Shown: positions 50,001 to 60,343 of the stretch, piece by piece
How positions within the stretch are numbered: position 1 is the first letter of the stretch
How the letters are laid out: the number at the start of each line of letters is the position of its first letter
NCBI RefSeq assembly: GCF_016110345.1
Contig: NZ_AP019011.1
Coordinates: forward strand, 1,426,001 to 1,490,000
DNA: 64,000 nucleotides
DNA from: Fluviibacter phosphoraccumulans
GTDB taxonomy: Bacteria; Pseudomonadota; Gammaproteobacteria; Burkholderiales; Rhodocyclaceae
Reading direction: 5' to 3'
Notes under the pieces: model-generated
Seen by the model: the letters and a program-made list of their open reading frames with translations, nothing else
The model's database searches: none
Told to the model about the DNA's origin: nothing
Made by a program: the position numbers and the translations under genes

Positions 50001-53000
50001 ACCGTCAGGGTAGCCTGATTCACGGTGAGTGTGCCATTCACATAGGTCGGCGCGGCGTAGCCCAGCAAGTTGGTTGTACTTCCATCGGCAACAATGGTGT
50101 GGTTACCGGCAATCCAGTTGTCCGAAGACGATTTGCTGCCTGTAATGTTGAATGTGGGGCTGCTGCCAAATATCTGCGTGTAGCTGTCGCCATTAACAGC
50201 GGTATTACTCGAGTCGATTGTCGCTGCTGTGCCATAGGTGATGGTTGAGCTGTTAGCAGTAATGGTCAGCGAAGGCGCTTCGCGGTATACGGCATAGATG
50301 CCTGTACCCAACGCAGTGGTGTAATTGCTGACCGTGGCATTGCTGCCATAACGGAAGCGGCCAGTACCACTGCCGACGAGCGCGGTGACACCCGTACTAT
50401 TGGCAACGCTGCCTGTGTACAAGGTGGCGCGCCCGCTAGACCCCGCACTGATGTTGCCGTTGCCGCTAGCGTTACCAGAAATCAGTATGTTGCCGCCGGT
50501 AGCTGTACCTGCTGCTGCGCTGGAATTCGCGATCAGCGTAATGGCGTCTGAGGCGGTACTGGTTGTTCTGATGGCTTCGGTAATGATCAGATCACCGTTG
50601 TTGGTGCTGATGGTGACGACACCCGTGGCGTTAACACCTATTGGGTTAACGGTGCCGATGGTCAGGTTGCCCGCGTTTACATAGCTGAGGTTGCCCATGC
50701 TCTCGGCGGCCAGCGTCGTAACGTTGTTGGCATTAGTCAGGGTTGCGTCACCGCCCAATAGCGCGAGGCCGGTGGTGGTGATGTTACCGCTAGTGCCCTG
50801 CGTGACCGAGCCGCTGGTCGCCTGCAGGCGGATAATGCCCGACGATGTGGCGGTCATCGCATTATTAATAGCCACATTGCCGCCATAAATAGCGACATTG
50901 CCAGCGATGCTGGTGGCACTATCGATGGTAATGTTCGCAGTATTGGTACTGCTGCCCAGCGTGAGGCCAGTCAGTGTGTTGGCAAAGCTGTAGTTACTCG
51001 CCAGGTCACTGCTGAAGCTGCTACCGCTGGTCGGTTGAATGGTGACGCTACCGTTGCCGGCAAAGCCACTGGTCGCTGGCGCTACGTTATTCGTAAAGAT
51101 AATGCTGCCATTTGTGACATTGGTCGTACCCGTATACGTAGCAGCCCCCGTCAGTGTTGTCACATTGCTGCCAACCGTACTCAGATTGCCGGCGCCGCTA
51201 ATCGCATTAGACAGGGTGACATTGTCACTCCGATTAACGACCAAGGTGGCGCCGCTGCTGATGTTAACAGCGCTGCTACCATTAACCGAACCTGCGGTAC
51301 CCCCATTACCAATCTGCAGGGTACCGGCGCTAACGTTGGTCGTGCCAGTGTAGGTGTTAGTGCCGGTGAGGGTGAGGGTGCCACTACCGGCCTGCGTCAA
51401 ATCCCCTGTACCGCTAATCACACCTGCCAGGTTTTGAATCGCGCTGGAGTTATAAGTGAAGCTACCACTGTTCATGATCGCATTGTTATAACTACCCGAA
51501 CCCAATGATCCGCCGCCATCAATCACCAGCGCCCCGGCGTTGATATTCATCGTGCCATTGTAGGTATTCGTACCCGATAGTGTCAGCGTACCCGAGCCCG
51601 ACTTAACCAGGTTACCCGTGCTCGCAATTACCCCGGCATAATTAAGCGTGACACTCGGATCAATAGCGAACGTACCAGTACCTGTAAGGGTAATACCCCG
51701 GTTAGCATTCAAATCAAAGCTGGCGGTCGCCTGTAAGGTACCGTTGTTTAATACCAAATTACCGGCTGTTGCACTGCCCGGTGCTGAGCCTAGGTTACTG
51801 TCACTAGACACTGCAAGCACCCCACCACCGATTGTTGTAGTTCCGCTGTATGTGTTCGTGCCCGAGAGCGTCAGTGTTCCAGAACCATATTTCGCCAGAT
51901 TCCCTGTACCAGCCATGGCATGCGAAAAAGTGAACGAATCGCTACGATAAAATAATAATGTATCGTTGTTCACAATTGAACTGGTGCTATCAATCGATCC
52001 CGTGGTGCCGTTATTCCCCAACTGCAACGTACCCGCATTAATCGTCGTGGTGCCGGTATAGGCGTTCGTGCCAGTCAGCGTCAGCTTACCGGCACCTGAC
52101 TTAGTCAAACTTCCCGTGCCGGCAATCACCCCAGCGTAAGTGAGCGATCCATCAACCGTAAAAGTGCCACCGCTCGTACCTAAGCTGATACCGCGGTTGG
52201 CGTTTAATACAACACCCCCGACTTGCAGAGTACCGCCATTCAGCACCAAACTGTCTGCCGTTACAGTGCCCGGAGCGGTTCCCAAGCTATCGTCGCTGGA
52301 AACCGCCAGCACTCCGTTGTTGATGCTCGTGATACCGCTATAGGTATTCGCGCCCGAAAGCGTGACCGTACCGCTGCCGTTCTGTATGAGATTCCCTGAC
52401 CCGGAAACGACTTGGGAAAGCGTGAGCGCATTGCTACGATTCAACACCAATGTGCCGTTGTTCACAATCGAACCAGTAACAGATCCCGCTGCACTGTTAT
52501 TCCCTAACTGCAGGGTGCCAGAATTGATCGTCGTTGTGCCGGTATAGGTACTGTTTCCGGTAAGCATCAACGTACCCGTGCCATTAAGCGTCAGATCACC
52601 CGTGCCGCTGATCACCCCAAATAAAGTCTGAGCCGCGCTGGAGTTGTAGACGAAGCTACCATTATTGCTGATGGCACCCAAATAACTGCCCGAACGTAAT
52701 GAACCGCTGCCATCAATCACCAGCGATCCAGCGCTAATGTTCGTGGCACCGTTGTATGTGTTCGTGCCGGTGAGCGTCAGCGTACCTGAGCCTGCCTTGG
52801 CCAGGCTCCCACTGTTGGCAATCACCCCGGCATAGGCGAGCGCCACACCTGAATCCGTCCTAAGCGTGCCGCCAGATGTGCCCAAATCAACGCCCCGATT
52901 GGCGCTCAATTCAAAGCCGGCAGTGGCTAAAAGGACGCCACCACCATTACCGAATGTCAGTTGTCCAGCTGTAGCAGCACCTGGCACTGCGCCGAGGTTG

Positions 53001-56000
53001 CTGTCACTGGACACTGACAATATACCTCTGTGAATAATCGTGCCGCCAGTGTAGCTGTTGTTACCCGAAAGCGTCAGCGTGCCGCTGCCATCTTTCTGCA
53101 GTTTGTTTGAGCCCGCAACCACCCCCGCATAATTCAACTCGACGGATGGATCAACTGTGATAAAAGCACTTGTTGAATTCAGAGCAATGCCCCGATTTGC
53201 ATCCAGGGTAAAGTTGGCTGTCGCCTGAAGCGTACCGCCATTCAGTACCAGACTCCCTGTCGTGGCGATGCCCGGCACCACGCCCAGGTTACGATCACTG
53301 GAAATCGACAGCACCCCGTTGTTAATGCTCGTAACACCACTGAAGGTATTCGTACCCGAGAGCACTAGCGTGCCCTGCCCGGCTTTGATCAGCTTTCCCG
53401 TTCCATCAATAACGCCCGCATGAGTCAGCGTTGTGTTGGCGTTTTGGTTGAACGTACCGCCTAACGAGCCATTCAGCGTCACGCCACGGTTGGCATCCAG
53501 TGTCAGGTTTGCCGTAGTCAACAACGTACCGCCATCCAGCACCAACTTGCCCGCCGTGGCACTGCTTGGCGCAGCACCCAGATTGCTGTCACTGGAAATC
53601 GACAGATTTCCAGATTTGATGGTCGTTATACCGCTGAAGGTATTCGCGCCCGAGAGCGTCAGCGTGCCTGAGCCCGCCTTAGTCAGATTCCCCGTGCCCG
53701 CAATGACCCCCGAGTAAGTGAGGGTGGACGAATTTAGCAGGAACGTACCGCCGTTCGCTCCCAGGCTAATGCTGCGGTTGGCGTTCAGGCTAAAGTTGGC
53801 CGTCGTTTGGAGGGTACCGCCATTCAGCACCAGACTATCAGCCGTGGCACTGACCGGTGCTTCACCTAGGTTGCCGTCGCTGGAAATCACCAGCACCCCG
53901 TTATTGATGCTTGTAATACCGCTGTAAGTGTTAGCACCCGATAGCGTCAGAGTGCCCAAGCCAGCCTGCGTCAAATTCCCAGACCCAGAAATGATCTGGG
54001 AAGAATTCATCGTAACCGCATTGCTGCGATTAAAGACCAGCATGCCGTTGTTAACAACCGATCCCGCAATCGACCCGGTCGTGCCGCTATCCCCCAACTG
54101 CAAGGTGCCTGCATCGATTGTCGTCGTGCCGGTATAAGTATTCGTGCCAGTAAGCGTGAGGGTGCCTGTACCTGCCTTGGTGAATCCACCAGCACCCGAC
54201 AAATCGCCCCCATAAGAGGCACTACTGTTATCGCTAAAGGCCGTAAGTGTGTTGCCGTTGCCTAAAGTGATCGACCCGGCACCGCTGAATGAGGCAATCG
54301 TGTCGTTAGACAATAGGTTATAAGTAGCACCACTCGAAACATTCACTGTCGTGGTATCGGCCAGTGTGCCGCTCACATTAAACGTACCTGCACTGACGTT
54401 GGTAGCGCCGGTGTAGGTGTTGGCCCCTGAGAGCGTTAGCGTACCCATGCCAACCTTGTTAAGGCTCCCAGCACCATCGATGACCCCTGCATAGGTAAGC
54501 GCTGTACCGGTCGTCTGGTCAAATGTACCGCCATACGCACCCAGAGTCACGCTACGGCTGACGTTCAGTACCAGGTTTGCTGTCGTCCACAACGTGCCGC
54601 CATTCAACATCAGTTGACTCGTCGTGCTGCCAAGCTGACCGTCGCTGGAAATTCTCAGTACGCCACCGTTGATCGTTGTGTTGCCCGTGTAGGTGTTGTT
54701 GAAGAGGGGGTCAAGGGAGAGCGTGAGCGTTCCCGTTCCATTCTGCGTGAGATTCCCCGTACCGCTCATGCGATTTGACAGAGATTGATCTGCGATCGAG
54801 TTATAAATGAAGTTGCCATTATTAACGACAAAGCCGCCATAAGTGCCTGAACCTAAAGACCCGTTGCCGCCAATCACCAACGAACCGCCGCTGATCGTCG
54901 TGCTACCGGCGTACGTGTTCGTGCCGGTGAGCGTCAACGTACCCGTACCCAACTTTTCCAGGCTACCGTCGCCGGCTATGACACCAGCAAATGTTGCGTC
55001 GTCGTTATCGCCAAACGCTCTTACGGTATGGCTACCCGCAATATTAATCGTCCCATCACCGGTAAACGAACCAATCGTATCGGTAACCGAAACATTGTAA
55101 ATAGCGCTACTGGAAACATTCACCACCGTGGTGTCGGCTAGGCTACCACTCACCGCCAGCGTGCCAGCGGTTACATTGGTCGAGCCGGTGTAGGTATTCG
55201 TTCCCGAGAGCGTGAGCGTGCCAGCACCGGCCTTCGCCAGGTTGCCTGAACCGCTGATACCGCCGCTCAAGGCTATGGCATCACTGCGATTAAAGATCAG
55301 CGTACCGTTATCTGTAATACTGCTGGTGCCCGTGATTGATCCGTTCGCCGTGCCATTGCCGATCTGCAACGCGCCTGCGCTGATCGTGGTAGCTCCGGCA
55401 TAGGTATTCGTGCCGGTCAACGTCAACGTACCGGTACCTGCCTTAGTCAAACTACCTGCTCCAGCAATAACACCACCATAAATGGCACTGCTATTGTCGC
55501 CAAAGGCCGTCAGCGTGCCCGACACAAGGTTGATCGTGCCGTCACCGGTAAAGGAGCCAATCGTGTCGCTGGCTGAAACATTGTAAGCAGCACCACTGGA
55601 AATATTCACTACCGTGGTGTCTGCCAGACTGCCGCTCACATTTAACGTACCGTTGGTAACGTTGGTTGAACCCGTGTAGGTGTTGTTGCTGCCTGTCGAG
55701 AGCGTCATCGTGCCTGCACCCGCTTTGGTCAGGCTACCCGCACCGGCGATTATGCCGGCATAGCTAAGTGTCGTGCTGGCCGACTGATTGAATGTGCCGC
55801 CATTGATGTTCAGCGCAATGCCTCGGTTGGCATTTAGCGTAAAACTGGCTGTGGTCGCCAATGTGCCGCCATCCAACACCAGCTTACCGGCCGTTGTACT
55901 GCCCGGCGCCGGGCCCAAATTACTATCAGCAGAGATCGATAACATCCCGCCGCTAATCGTGGTGTTCCCACTGTAGGTGTTCGTGCCCGACAACGTCAGC

Positions 56001-59000
56001 GTACCTGTACCCGCTTTGACTAGATTACCGCTGCCACTGATGCAGCCCGAGAACGTCGTCGTGGTGTTGTCACCGCCCGCTGTCAGCGTATAACCGTTGC
56101 CCAGAATCATATTGCCAGCGCCAGCAATAGACCCCACGGTGTTGCTCACCAAAACATTGTAGATTGCGCCACTAGATACATTAACCGCCGTGCTTGCCGA
56201 CAAGCCCCCGCCGCTCACATTGAACGTACCTGCGGTCACATTCGTCGCACCGGTGTAGGTGTTGTTGGTGCCGGTCATGGTGAAGGTGCCGTTGGCGGCG
56301 TTAGCAACCATGGACCCCGCACCGCTGACATTACCGCTCAGAGTCACAGACAACGGATTCAGCGTGAGCGTACCGTTAGATGTAAAAGTCTGTACCGTGT
56401 ATCCTGTTGCCGACCCCGTGCCCGAGCTGATCGTGCCGCCCGTACCGGCCACACCACCCTTGTAGCGGACGATGACAATACCCGAACCGCCAGAGCCGCC
56501 TGGTGTTCTCTCGTAGTTATTGTAGCCAGCCGAGCCACCACCACCGCCACCACCGGTGTTTGCTGAACCGTTGTAGCCGGATGACGAGGCACTACTGGCC
56601 CAGGTCGCACCATTACCTCCACCACCTAAGCCACCGCTCGTTTGACCTGAAGCTGCATAAATACCACCACCACCGCCACCGCCATAATAAATAGTCGTAC
56701 CGGTAATGGTAGAGGTGCCACCATTTTGTCCATTTGTCCCCAAGGTATTCTGACCAGTGGATGCAGCGCCACCAGCTCCCCCAGTCGTGTTCCCTGTTCC
56801 GCCTACACCTTCCTTGTTTATCCCTGGGCCACTCTGTGCGCCGACACCACCGCCCGCCGTGTATGCGCTACCACTAATGTTGGTAATGCTTGTGGCACTG
56901 CCGTTGGTGCTATTGCTGATTTGATACACCCCACCAGCACCACCGGCACCCACGGTAACGGTCGAGGTCAAACCCCCGAGGCTCTGGCTGAGCGCGTAAA
57001 TACCACCGCCGCCGCCGCCGCCCCCACCATCGGCACCGCCGCCGCCGCCGCCGCCAACCAGCAGGAAATCGACATTCTGATCGAAAGCAAACGTCACAGC
57101 GCCATTCAATACCATGTCATTGGCAAAGGTGCTGACACCACGGCCAAAAAGCACATTGGTATTCGCCGCTGAGTTAAGCGCGCCTGTACCCAGCGCGGAG
57201 TTGTTATAAACACCCAGCGTACCGCCATTGAGTTCTGTTCCGCCAGTGTAGGTATTCGTGCCCGTCAGTGACAGCGTGCCGCTGCCTGACTTGGTCAAAC
57301 TCCCCGTACCGCTGACGATTCCCGTAAAGATTTGGGCCGCGCTCGAGTTGTAAATCAAGCTACCGCTGTTTGAGATAGCAGCAGCATAACCGCCCGAACC
57401 GAATGTCCCGCTACCATCAATGACTAAAGACCCGGCGCTGATCGTGGTCGCCCCAGTGTAGGTATTATTTCCAGCAAGCACTAAAATGCCACCACCGGCA
57501 AGCGTCAACGATTGGACGCTACCCGAGTAATCTGTAAAAGTACCATTTACCGTCAGCGTCTTTCCAGGATTGATGGTCACCGCATTATTTACGGTGATTA
57601 CGCCCAATGCACTAATTGTGGAGTCAGCCGTCACCGTCACCCCCTGATTAAGGAGATAACTCCCAAATGTCGAGTTATAGCTGGCCCCACTCGCCAAGGT
57701 ACCCCCAGCAAGTGTTAAGCGCCCAAGGTGATACGTATTCGTCGCCGATGTTGGGCTATACAAAGTGCCGCCCGTGTAAATCGTCACGAGCGTTGAAGTC
57801 GCATTGGGACTATACCCTAGGAACGAATTGTTCGTAGGGCCTAAAGACACATTGCCACCATTGTTGATGTTGATTGCGGACGCTGTTCCGAGTCCGGACG
57901 TGGATGAATTCGTACCGCCTGAGACATTCACCGCCTGCGCAAAGTTATACGTACCCGTAAAAGTCTGCGTGCCGTTAATGGTTAACGTTCCTGAGCTGGC
58001 ACTCGCTGTAAATGTGCCCGCACCAGCGATATTAGAAAGCGATTGCGCCGACGTACTCTGCCAATTGAAGTTCGTGCCCACACCAACCGTCAGCGCACCT
58101 AAGTAATTTCCACTACCGAGTTTTCCGGTGCCACTTACCGTTAGGTTACCGGCACTGAGATTGGTTGCACCGCTGTAGTTATTCGTACCCGATAGCGTAA
58201 GGGCACCCGCGCCCAACTTGCTCAGCGAGACGTTGCCGCTAATCACGCCACTGTAAATACCCTGAGCTGCGGATGCACTTGTGTTAAAAACGGCGGTGAG
58301 CAAATTACCCGCACTACCAATGTTTCCTGTGCCCGCGATCCAGTTGGCAGCATTCAGGGTCAGAGTTGTTGCGGCCCCCGCGGTTTTACTAATGTTGCCA
58401 CTGATAGTAATGTTGCCGAGACCCGATGCTGCCGCTCCCGGTCCGGTGTTATTTGACGTATCAACAGTAACGCTTGTGCCGCTATTGAGCGATGTGGCTA
58501 TGGTGTTGGCAACAGTCTGATCAATTGTGTAGTCGTAGGGGTCGATCAGCCACAGGCCTGCTGCACCAATTTCTGCCCCAGCATTAATGCGGGCACCGCC
58601 AATGTCTACGGCGGAACCGGAGGTTTCAATCTTGCCGCCATCCCCACCATTCGCCCCGCCCTTGGCATAGATACTGCCGTAGGCATTGGTCCAACCATTG
58701 GCGTTGTGGATATCCGACCACAGCACCACCTTGCCGCCGTTGCCGTTGTCTGTGGCACTGGCATCGATGACCACGCCTTGTTGCATGGTCACAGTCGTGG
58801 CTTGGTAAGTGCCGTTTGATCCTTGCCAGTCACCGCCGATGAGTACCGTGCCACCCTGCGTTGCGCCGGTGGCGTCGATGCGTGTGGTGTCGTTCAGGCT
58901 GATGGCGTCACCGGTGACGGTGGTTTGGCCTGCGCGGCCGTAGCGGCTTCTTGTGCTGATCGTCGTTGAACCGGCCAGCGCCATGGTGGATGGCCCGGTC

Positions 59001-60292
59001 GGTGGGGCGAGCGGGTTGTTCAGTGGGTGATTGGGGCCTAAGACGTCTGCGGCATTGGTGGGGCCAGCACCGTTGATGTTGATGCTACCGCCCAGGCTGT
59101 TGCCATCGGCGTTGATGGTGGTGTCGGTGACGGTGAGCTGGTTGGCGGCGAGCTGGATGTTACCGCCTTGGCCGCCCTGTTGATTAGCGCTTGCCTGGAT
59201 AGTCGTCTGAGTGGCGGTCAGTTGTTCGGTGGCCAGGGCTTTGACCTTGCCACCAAAGGTGGCGCCATCAACTTTAATCGTGCCCTCTAGGGCAATGCGC
59301 TTACCGTTGATTTCAATGCTGCCACCTTGGGCGGTGTCACTGCTGGCGTCTAGTGTGCCGCTGTTAGCGACGGCATTGCCTTCAAGGACGATACGACCGC
59401 CCTGCTGGCTAACGCCCTTAGCTTCAATGGTGCCGCTGTTAACAACGCTGGCGGCAAGTTGGTTGGCAGCGCGGGCAGAGAGGATGACGAGGCCGTTGGG
59501 AGCTTTGATGGCGCTGCGGTTTTCAACCAGGGTGTCGAGCTGACCGGCGGTGACGGTGATGCTTTCCAGTTTGCTGCTGATACCAAAGTTAAGCGTGATG
59601 CTTTCACCACCTGCCATGGCGACCGTGCCGGATTGAGCCAAGAGCAGGCCCGAGTTACGCACTTCGGGGGCGAGCATGGCGATGTAGCCATTCAAGCTGG
59701 TTTGAATGGTGCCTTCGTTGATGACTTTGCCGGTGCTACCGTTGCGGTCGAATTTGGTGCTGCCAGCCATGAAGGCGGCATCAGACATTTGATGGGTAGT
59801 GGCGACGATGCCGCCGACGTTAACCTGGGCACCGGGGGCGAAATACACACCGGCGGCGTTGATGAGGTAAACCTGACCGTTGGCGTTGAGCTGGCCGTAG
59901 ATCTGGCTGGGATTGGGGCTGTTAACGCGGTTGAGGGCGACGGCGTTGGCGCCAGGCTGGACAAAGTTAACCTTGGCCTGGCTGCCAATGTCAAAGGTAT
60001 CCCAGTTAATGGCGGCCCGGTCACTGGTTTGAGTGACCGTCATGGTGTTGCCATTGGTGCCGATGGCAGCAATACCGGCGGCAACCTGGCCGCCAGTGGG
60101 CAACTGATTGGGCGCAGGGGGTGCGGCAATGGCCGCCCCACCGCTGAGCATAGCCACGGTGGTAATAGTGCGGGCGATGCGGGTCATGGACTGCTGCTTA
60201 CCATGGGCGGTGGCCGCTTCACTCACGGCAACCCAACTCATCTGGACTTTACTCCAGATGACTTTAAAGATGCGGTTGAGTGATGATTTCAT
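47018..60292 (-). CDS. Giant two-partner-secretion adhesin (HMW1/FHA type), 4424 aa
   Basis: A huge TpsA exoprotein exported by the adjacent TpsB. Residues 1-36 are an extended signal peptide region (LNRIFKVIWSKVQMSWVAVSE), residues 36-58 the hydrophobic signal core, residues about 60-330 the TPS domain with NRVNSPNPSQIYGQLNANGQ and VYLINAAGVYF. Residues about 600-3340 are tens of autotransporter-associated beta-strand repeats (type GSLTKAGTGTLTLTGTNTY), interrupted at about 1070-1285 by a glycine-rich block. Residues about 3340-3880 are MBG/YDG repeats (VANKVYDGNTTAV), then a beta-helix-like tail. N-x-S/T sequons are very dense: I counted about twenty in 200 residues of the MBG part. No cysteines lie near the C-terminus, so it lacks the HMW1-type disulfide anchor. 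The frame is unbroken. Confidence 0.92.
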   Translation of the reverse strand: MKSSLNRIFKVIWSKVQMSWVAVSEAATAHGKQQSMTRIARTITTVAMLSGGAAIAAPPAPNQLPTGGQVAAGIAAIGTNGNTMTVTQTSDRAAINWDTFDIGSQAKVNFVQPGANAVALNRVNSPNPSQIYGQLNANGQVYLINAAGVYFAPGAQVNVGGIVATTHQMSDAAFMAGSTKFDRNGSTGKVINEGTIQTSLNGYIAMLAPEVRNSGLLLAQSGTVAMAGGESITLNFGISSKLESITVTAGQLDTLVENRSAIKAPNGLVILSARAANQLAASVVNSGTIEAKGVSQQGGRIVLEGNAVANSGTLDASSDTAQGGSIEINGKRIALEGTIKVDGATFGGKVKALATEQLTATQTTIQASANQQGGQGGNIQLAANQLTVTDTTINADGNSLGGSININGAGPTNAADVLGPNHPLNNPLAPPTGPSTMALAGSTTISTRSRYGRAGQTTVTGDAISLNDTTRIDATGATQGGTVLIGGDWQGSNGTYQATTVTMQQGVVIDASATDNGNGGKVVLWSDIHNANGWTNAYGSIYAKGGANGGDGGKIETSGSAVDIGGARINAGAEIGAAGLWLIDPYDYTIDQTVANTIATSLNSGTSVTVDTSNNTGPGAAASGLGNITISGNISKTAGAATTLTLNAANWIAGTGNIGSAGNLLTAVFNTSASAAQGIYSGVISGNVSLSKLGAGALTLSGTNNYSGATNLSAGNLTVSGTGKLGSGNYLGALTVGVGTNFNWQSTSAQSLSNIAGAGTFTASASSGTLTINGTQTFTGTYNFAQAVNVSGGTNSSTSGLGTASAININNGGNVSLGPTNNSFLGYSPNATSTLVTIYTGGTLYSPTSATNTYHLGRLTLAGGTLASGASYNSTFGSYLLNQGVTVTADSTISALGVITVNNAVTINPGKTLTVNGTFTDYSGSVQSLTLAGGGILVLAGNNTYTGATTISAGSLVIDGSGTFGSGGYAAAISNSGSLIYNSSAAQIFTGIVSGTGSLTKSGSGTLSLTGTNTYTGGTELNGGTLGVYNNSALGTGALNSAANTNVLFGRGVSTFANDMVLNGAVTFAFDQNVDFLLVGGGGGGGADGGGGGGGGGIYALSQSLGGLTSTVTVGAGGAGGVYQISNSTNGSATSITNISGSAYTAGGGVGAQSGPGINKEGVGGTGNTTGGAGGAASTGQNTLGTNGQNGGTSTITGTTIYYGGGGGGGIYAASGQTSGGLGGGGNGATWASSASSSGYNGSANTGGGGGGGSAGYNNYERTPGGSGGSGIVIVRYKGGVAGTGGTISSGTGSATGYTVQTFTSNGTLTLNPLSVTLSGNVSGAGSMVANAANGTFTMTGTNNTYTGATNVTAGTFNVSGGGLSASTAVNVSSGAIYNVLVSNTVGSIAGAGNMILGNGYTLTAGGDNTTTTFSGCISGSGNLVKAGTGTLTLSGTNTYSGNTTISGGMLSISADSNLGPAPGSTTAGKLVLDGGTLATTASFTLNANRGIALNINGGTFNQSASTTLSYAGIIAGAGSLTKAGAGTMTLSTGSNNTYTGSTNVTNGTLNVSGSLADTTVVNISSGAAYNVSASDTIGSFTGDGTINLVSGTLTAFGDNSSAIYGGVIAGAGSLTKAGTGTLTLTGTNTYAGATTISAGALQIGNGTANGSITGTSSITDNGTLIFNRSDAIALSGGISGSGNLAKAGAGTLTLSGTNTYTGSTNVTAGTLAVSGSLADTTVVNVSSSAIYNVSVTDTIGSFTGDGTINIAGSHTVRAFGDNDDATFAGVIAGDGSLEKLGTGTLTLTGTNTYAGSTTISGGSLVIGGNGSLGSGTYGGFVVNNGNFIYNSIADQSLSNRMSGTGNLTQNGTGTLTLSLDPLFNNTYTGNTTINGGVLRISSDGQLGSTTSQLMLNGGTLWTTANLVLNVSRSVTLGAYGGTFDQTTGTALTYAGVIDGAGSLNKVGMGTLTLSGANTYTGATNVSAGTFNVSGTLADTTTVNVSSGATYNLLSNDTIASFSGAGSITLGNGNTLTAFSDNSSASYGGDLSGAGGFTKAGTGTLTLTGTNTYTGTTTIDAGTLQLGDSGTTGSIAGSVVNNGMLVFNRSNAVTMNSSQIISGSGNLTQAGLGTLTLSGANTYSGITSINNGVLVISSDGNLGEAPVSATADSLVLNGGTLQTTANFSLNANRSISLGANGGTFLLNSSTLTYSGVIAGTGNLTKAGSGTLTLSGANTFSGITTIKSGNLSISSDSNLGAAPSSATAGKLVLDGGTLLTTANLTLDANRGVTLNGSLGGTFNQNANTTLTHAGVIDGTGKLIKAGQGTLVLSGTNTFSGVTSINNGVLSISSDRNLGVVPGIATTGSLVLNGGTLQATANFTLDANRGIALNSTSAFITVDPSVELNYAGVVAGSNKLQKDGSGTLTLSGNNSYTGGTIIHRGILSVSSDSNLGAVPGAATAGQLTFGNGGGVLLATAGFELSANRGVDLGTSGGTLRTDSGVALAYAGVIANSGSLAKAGSGTLTLTGTNTYNGATNISAGSLVIDGSGSLRSGSYLGAISNNGSFVYNSSAAQTLFGVISGTGDLTLNGTGTLMLTGNSTYTGTTTINSGTLQLGNNSAAGSVTGSIVNNGTLVLNRSNALTLSQVVSGSGNLIQNGSGTVTLSGANTYSGITSINNGVLAVSSDDSLGTAPGTVTADSLVLNGGTLQVGGVVLNANRGISLGTSGGTFTVDGSLTYAGVIAGTGSLTKSGAGKLTLTGTNAYTGTTTINAGTLQLGNNGTTGSIDSTSSIVNNDTLLFYRSDSFTFSHAMAGTGNLAKYGSGTLTLSGTNTYSGTTTIGGGVLAVSSDSNLGSAPGSATAGNLVLNNGTLQATASFDLNANRGITLTGTGTFAIDPSVTLNYAGVIASTGNLVKSGSGTLTLSGTNTYNGTMNINAGALVIDGGGSLGSGSYNNAIMNSGSFTYNSSAIQNLAGVISGTGDLTQAGSGTLTLTGTNTYTGTTNVSAGTLQIGNGGTAGSVNGSSAVNISSGATLVVNRSDNVTLSNAISGAGNLSTVGSNVTTLTGAATYTGTTNVTNGSIIFTNNVAPATSGFAGNGSVTIQPTSGSSFSSDLASNYSFANTLTGLTLGSSTNTANITIDSATSIAGNVAIYGGNVAINNAMTATSSGIIRLQATSGSVTQGTSGNITTTGLALLGGDATLTNANNVTTLAAESMGNLSYVNAGNLTIGTVNPIGVNATGVVTISTNNGDLIITEAIRTTSTASDAITLIANSSAAAGTATGGNILISGNASGNGNISAGSSGRATLYTGSVANSTGVTALVGSGTGRFRYGSNATVSNYTTALGTGIYAVYREAPSLTITANSSTITYGTAATIDSSNTAVNGDSYTQIFGSSPTFNITGSKSSSDNWIAGNHTIVADGSTTNLLGYAAPTYVNGTLTVNQATLTVTGTQVANKVYDGNTTAVVSNGNLSGSVISGDSVSLSQSGNFSSKNVGTNLNVTINDSISGTDATNYVLTQPTGLTANITQRTVNLSANQVYSGSNVLTNVSIVTGVAGETLTYTGATANSSHVADNSTNFITAITLGDQIGANATSGGLASNYQLPSTLNNSSAPVTITAATLTLNATGNLTKVYDGTANATVAQNNYQFTGLVSGDTAVAFTNSSAIYNDAHVAGASNVTASGIAISNVTGNLTSQASDYVLSTNSLVWGASGQGGTNANITAKTLTVTGTTVANKVYDGNTIAALSNGTLVGTVDGDVLTLHQSGNFSNANAANNISVIASDSFTITNSNYTSVAGDYNLVQPTGLTGNITKRTVTLSDNQTYSGSTTLTNVSIGNLVGNETLAYAGNAYSKNFADNGTNYIANLTLSNGANGGLASNYELPTLNLTNAPVTITRLNSVTWIGGDTGNWFDPANWAGGAVPDLNNVANVVIPSNVTVLFNSNITPPAQTGTVSIDSLGAAGGNLTQTTGTLDVGAGGITLNTLTQSGGNLSSQGNVTLTTFDQSNGSSAFSGNLTTTNYLQSGGTATTNGSLSAQTFNQSGGSSTVNGTLTATDYVQSNGTTSVSGNLTATNMTLTGGTTTALSNLTVSGTLDQQAGNLSITGNTNAGNVSLSGGNMTAQGNVTAGNLSQSNGTLIANNNLTVNGSYNLSGGNASIAGNLQAQTFNQSGGSSTVNGTLTATDYVQSNGTTSVTGNLTTTNWTQSGGNSIALGNLTVNGSYHQTGGQTNVTGNANITTTGTITLGNLTIGGTLLADSTAGSINQTAGSQMSVTGRATFLAPAGTIVLNPNNNFPGGNTIIDTNGDRNRPKDVWVYQQSMVQGGTMLYIPLPKLLIGSSKKAHKALAFTGDVVLMEDQDPENATDPGFMAQPEAGFTDRFFGSAPRITLLPETDGRKLVQHGDRLFIVNTESLGGPRGGITDEDVNLLKPSLNFSKPDEINPV

Positions 60293-60343
60293 GATGCAGG
60301 GGCAGTCGTATGTGGTGTAAGCGGGTGCTAGTAACGGATGGCG

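Noticed and set aside
47018..58460. Possible CRISPR or satellite DNA in the repeated region
   Set aside because: The repeats are coding beta-strand repeats in one open frame with changing DNA sequence.
48345..60283. Many plus-strand open frames opposite the adhesin gene
   Set aside because: They are antisense to a repetitive gene, have repeated low-complexity content and no Shine-Dalgarno or family match.
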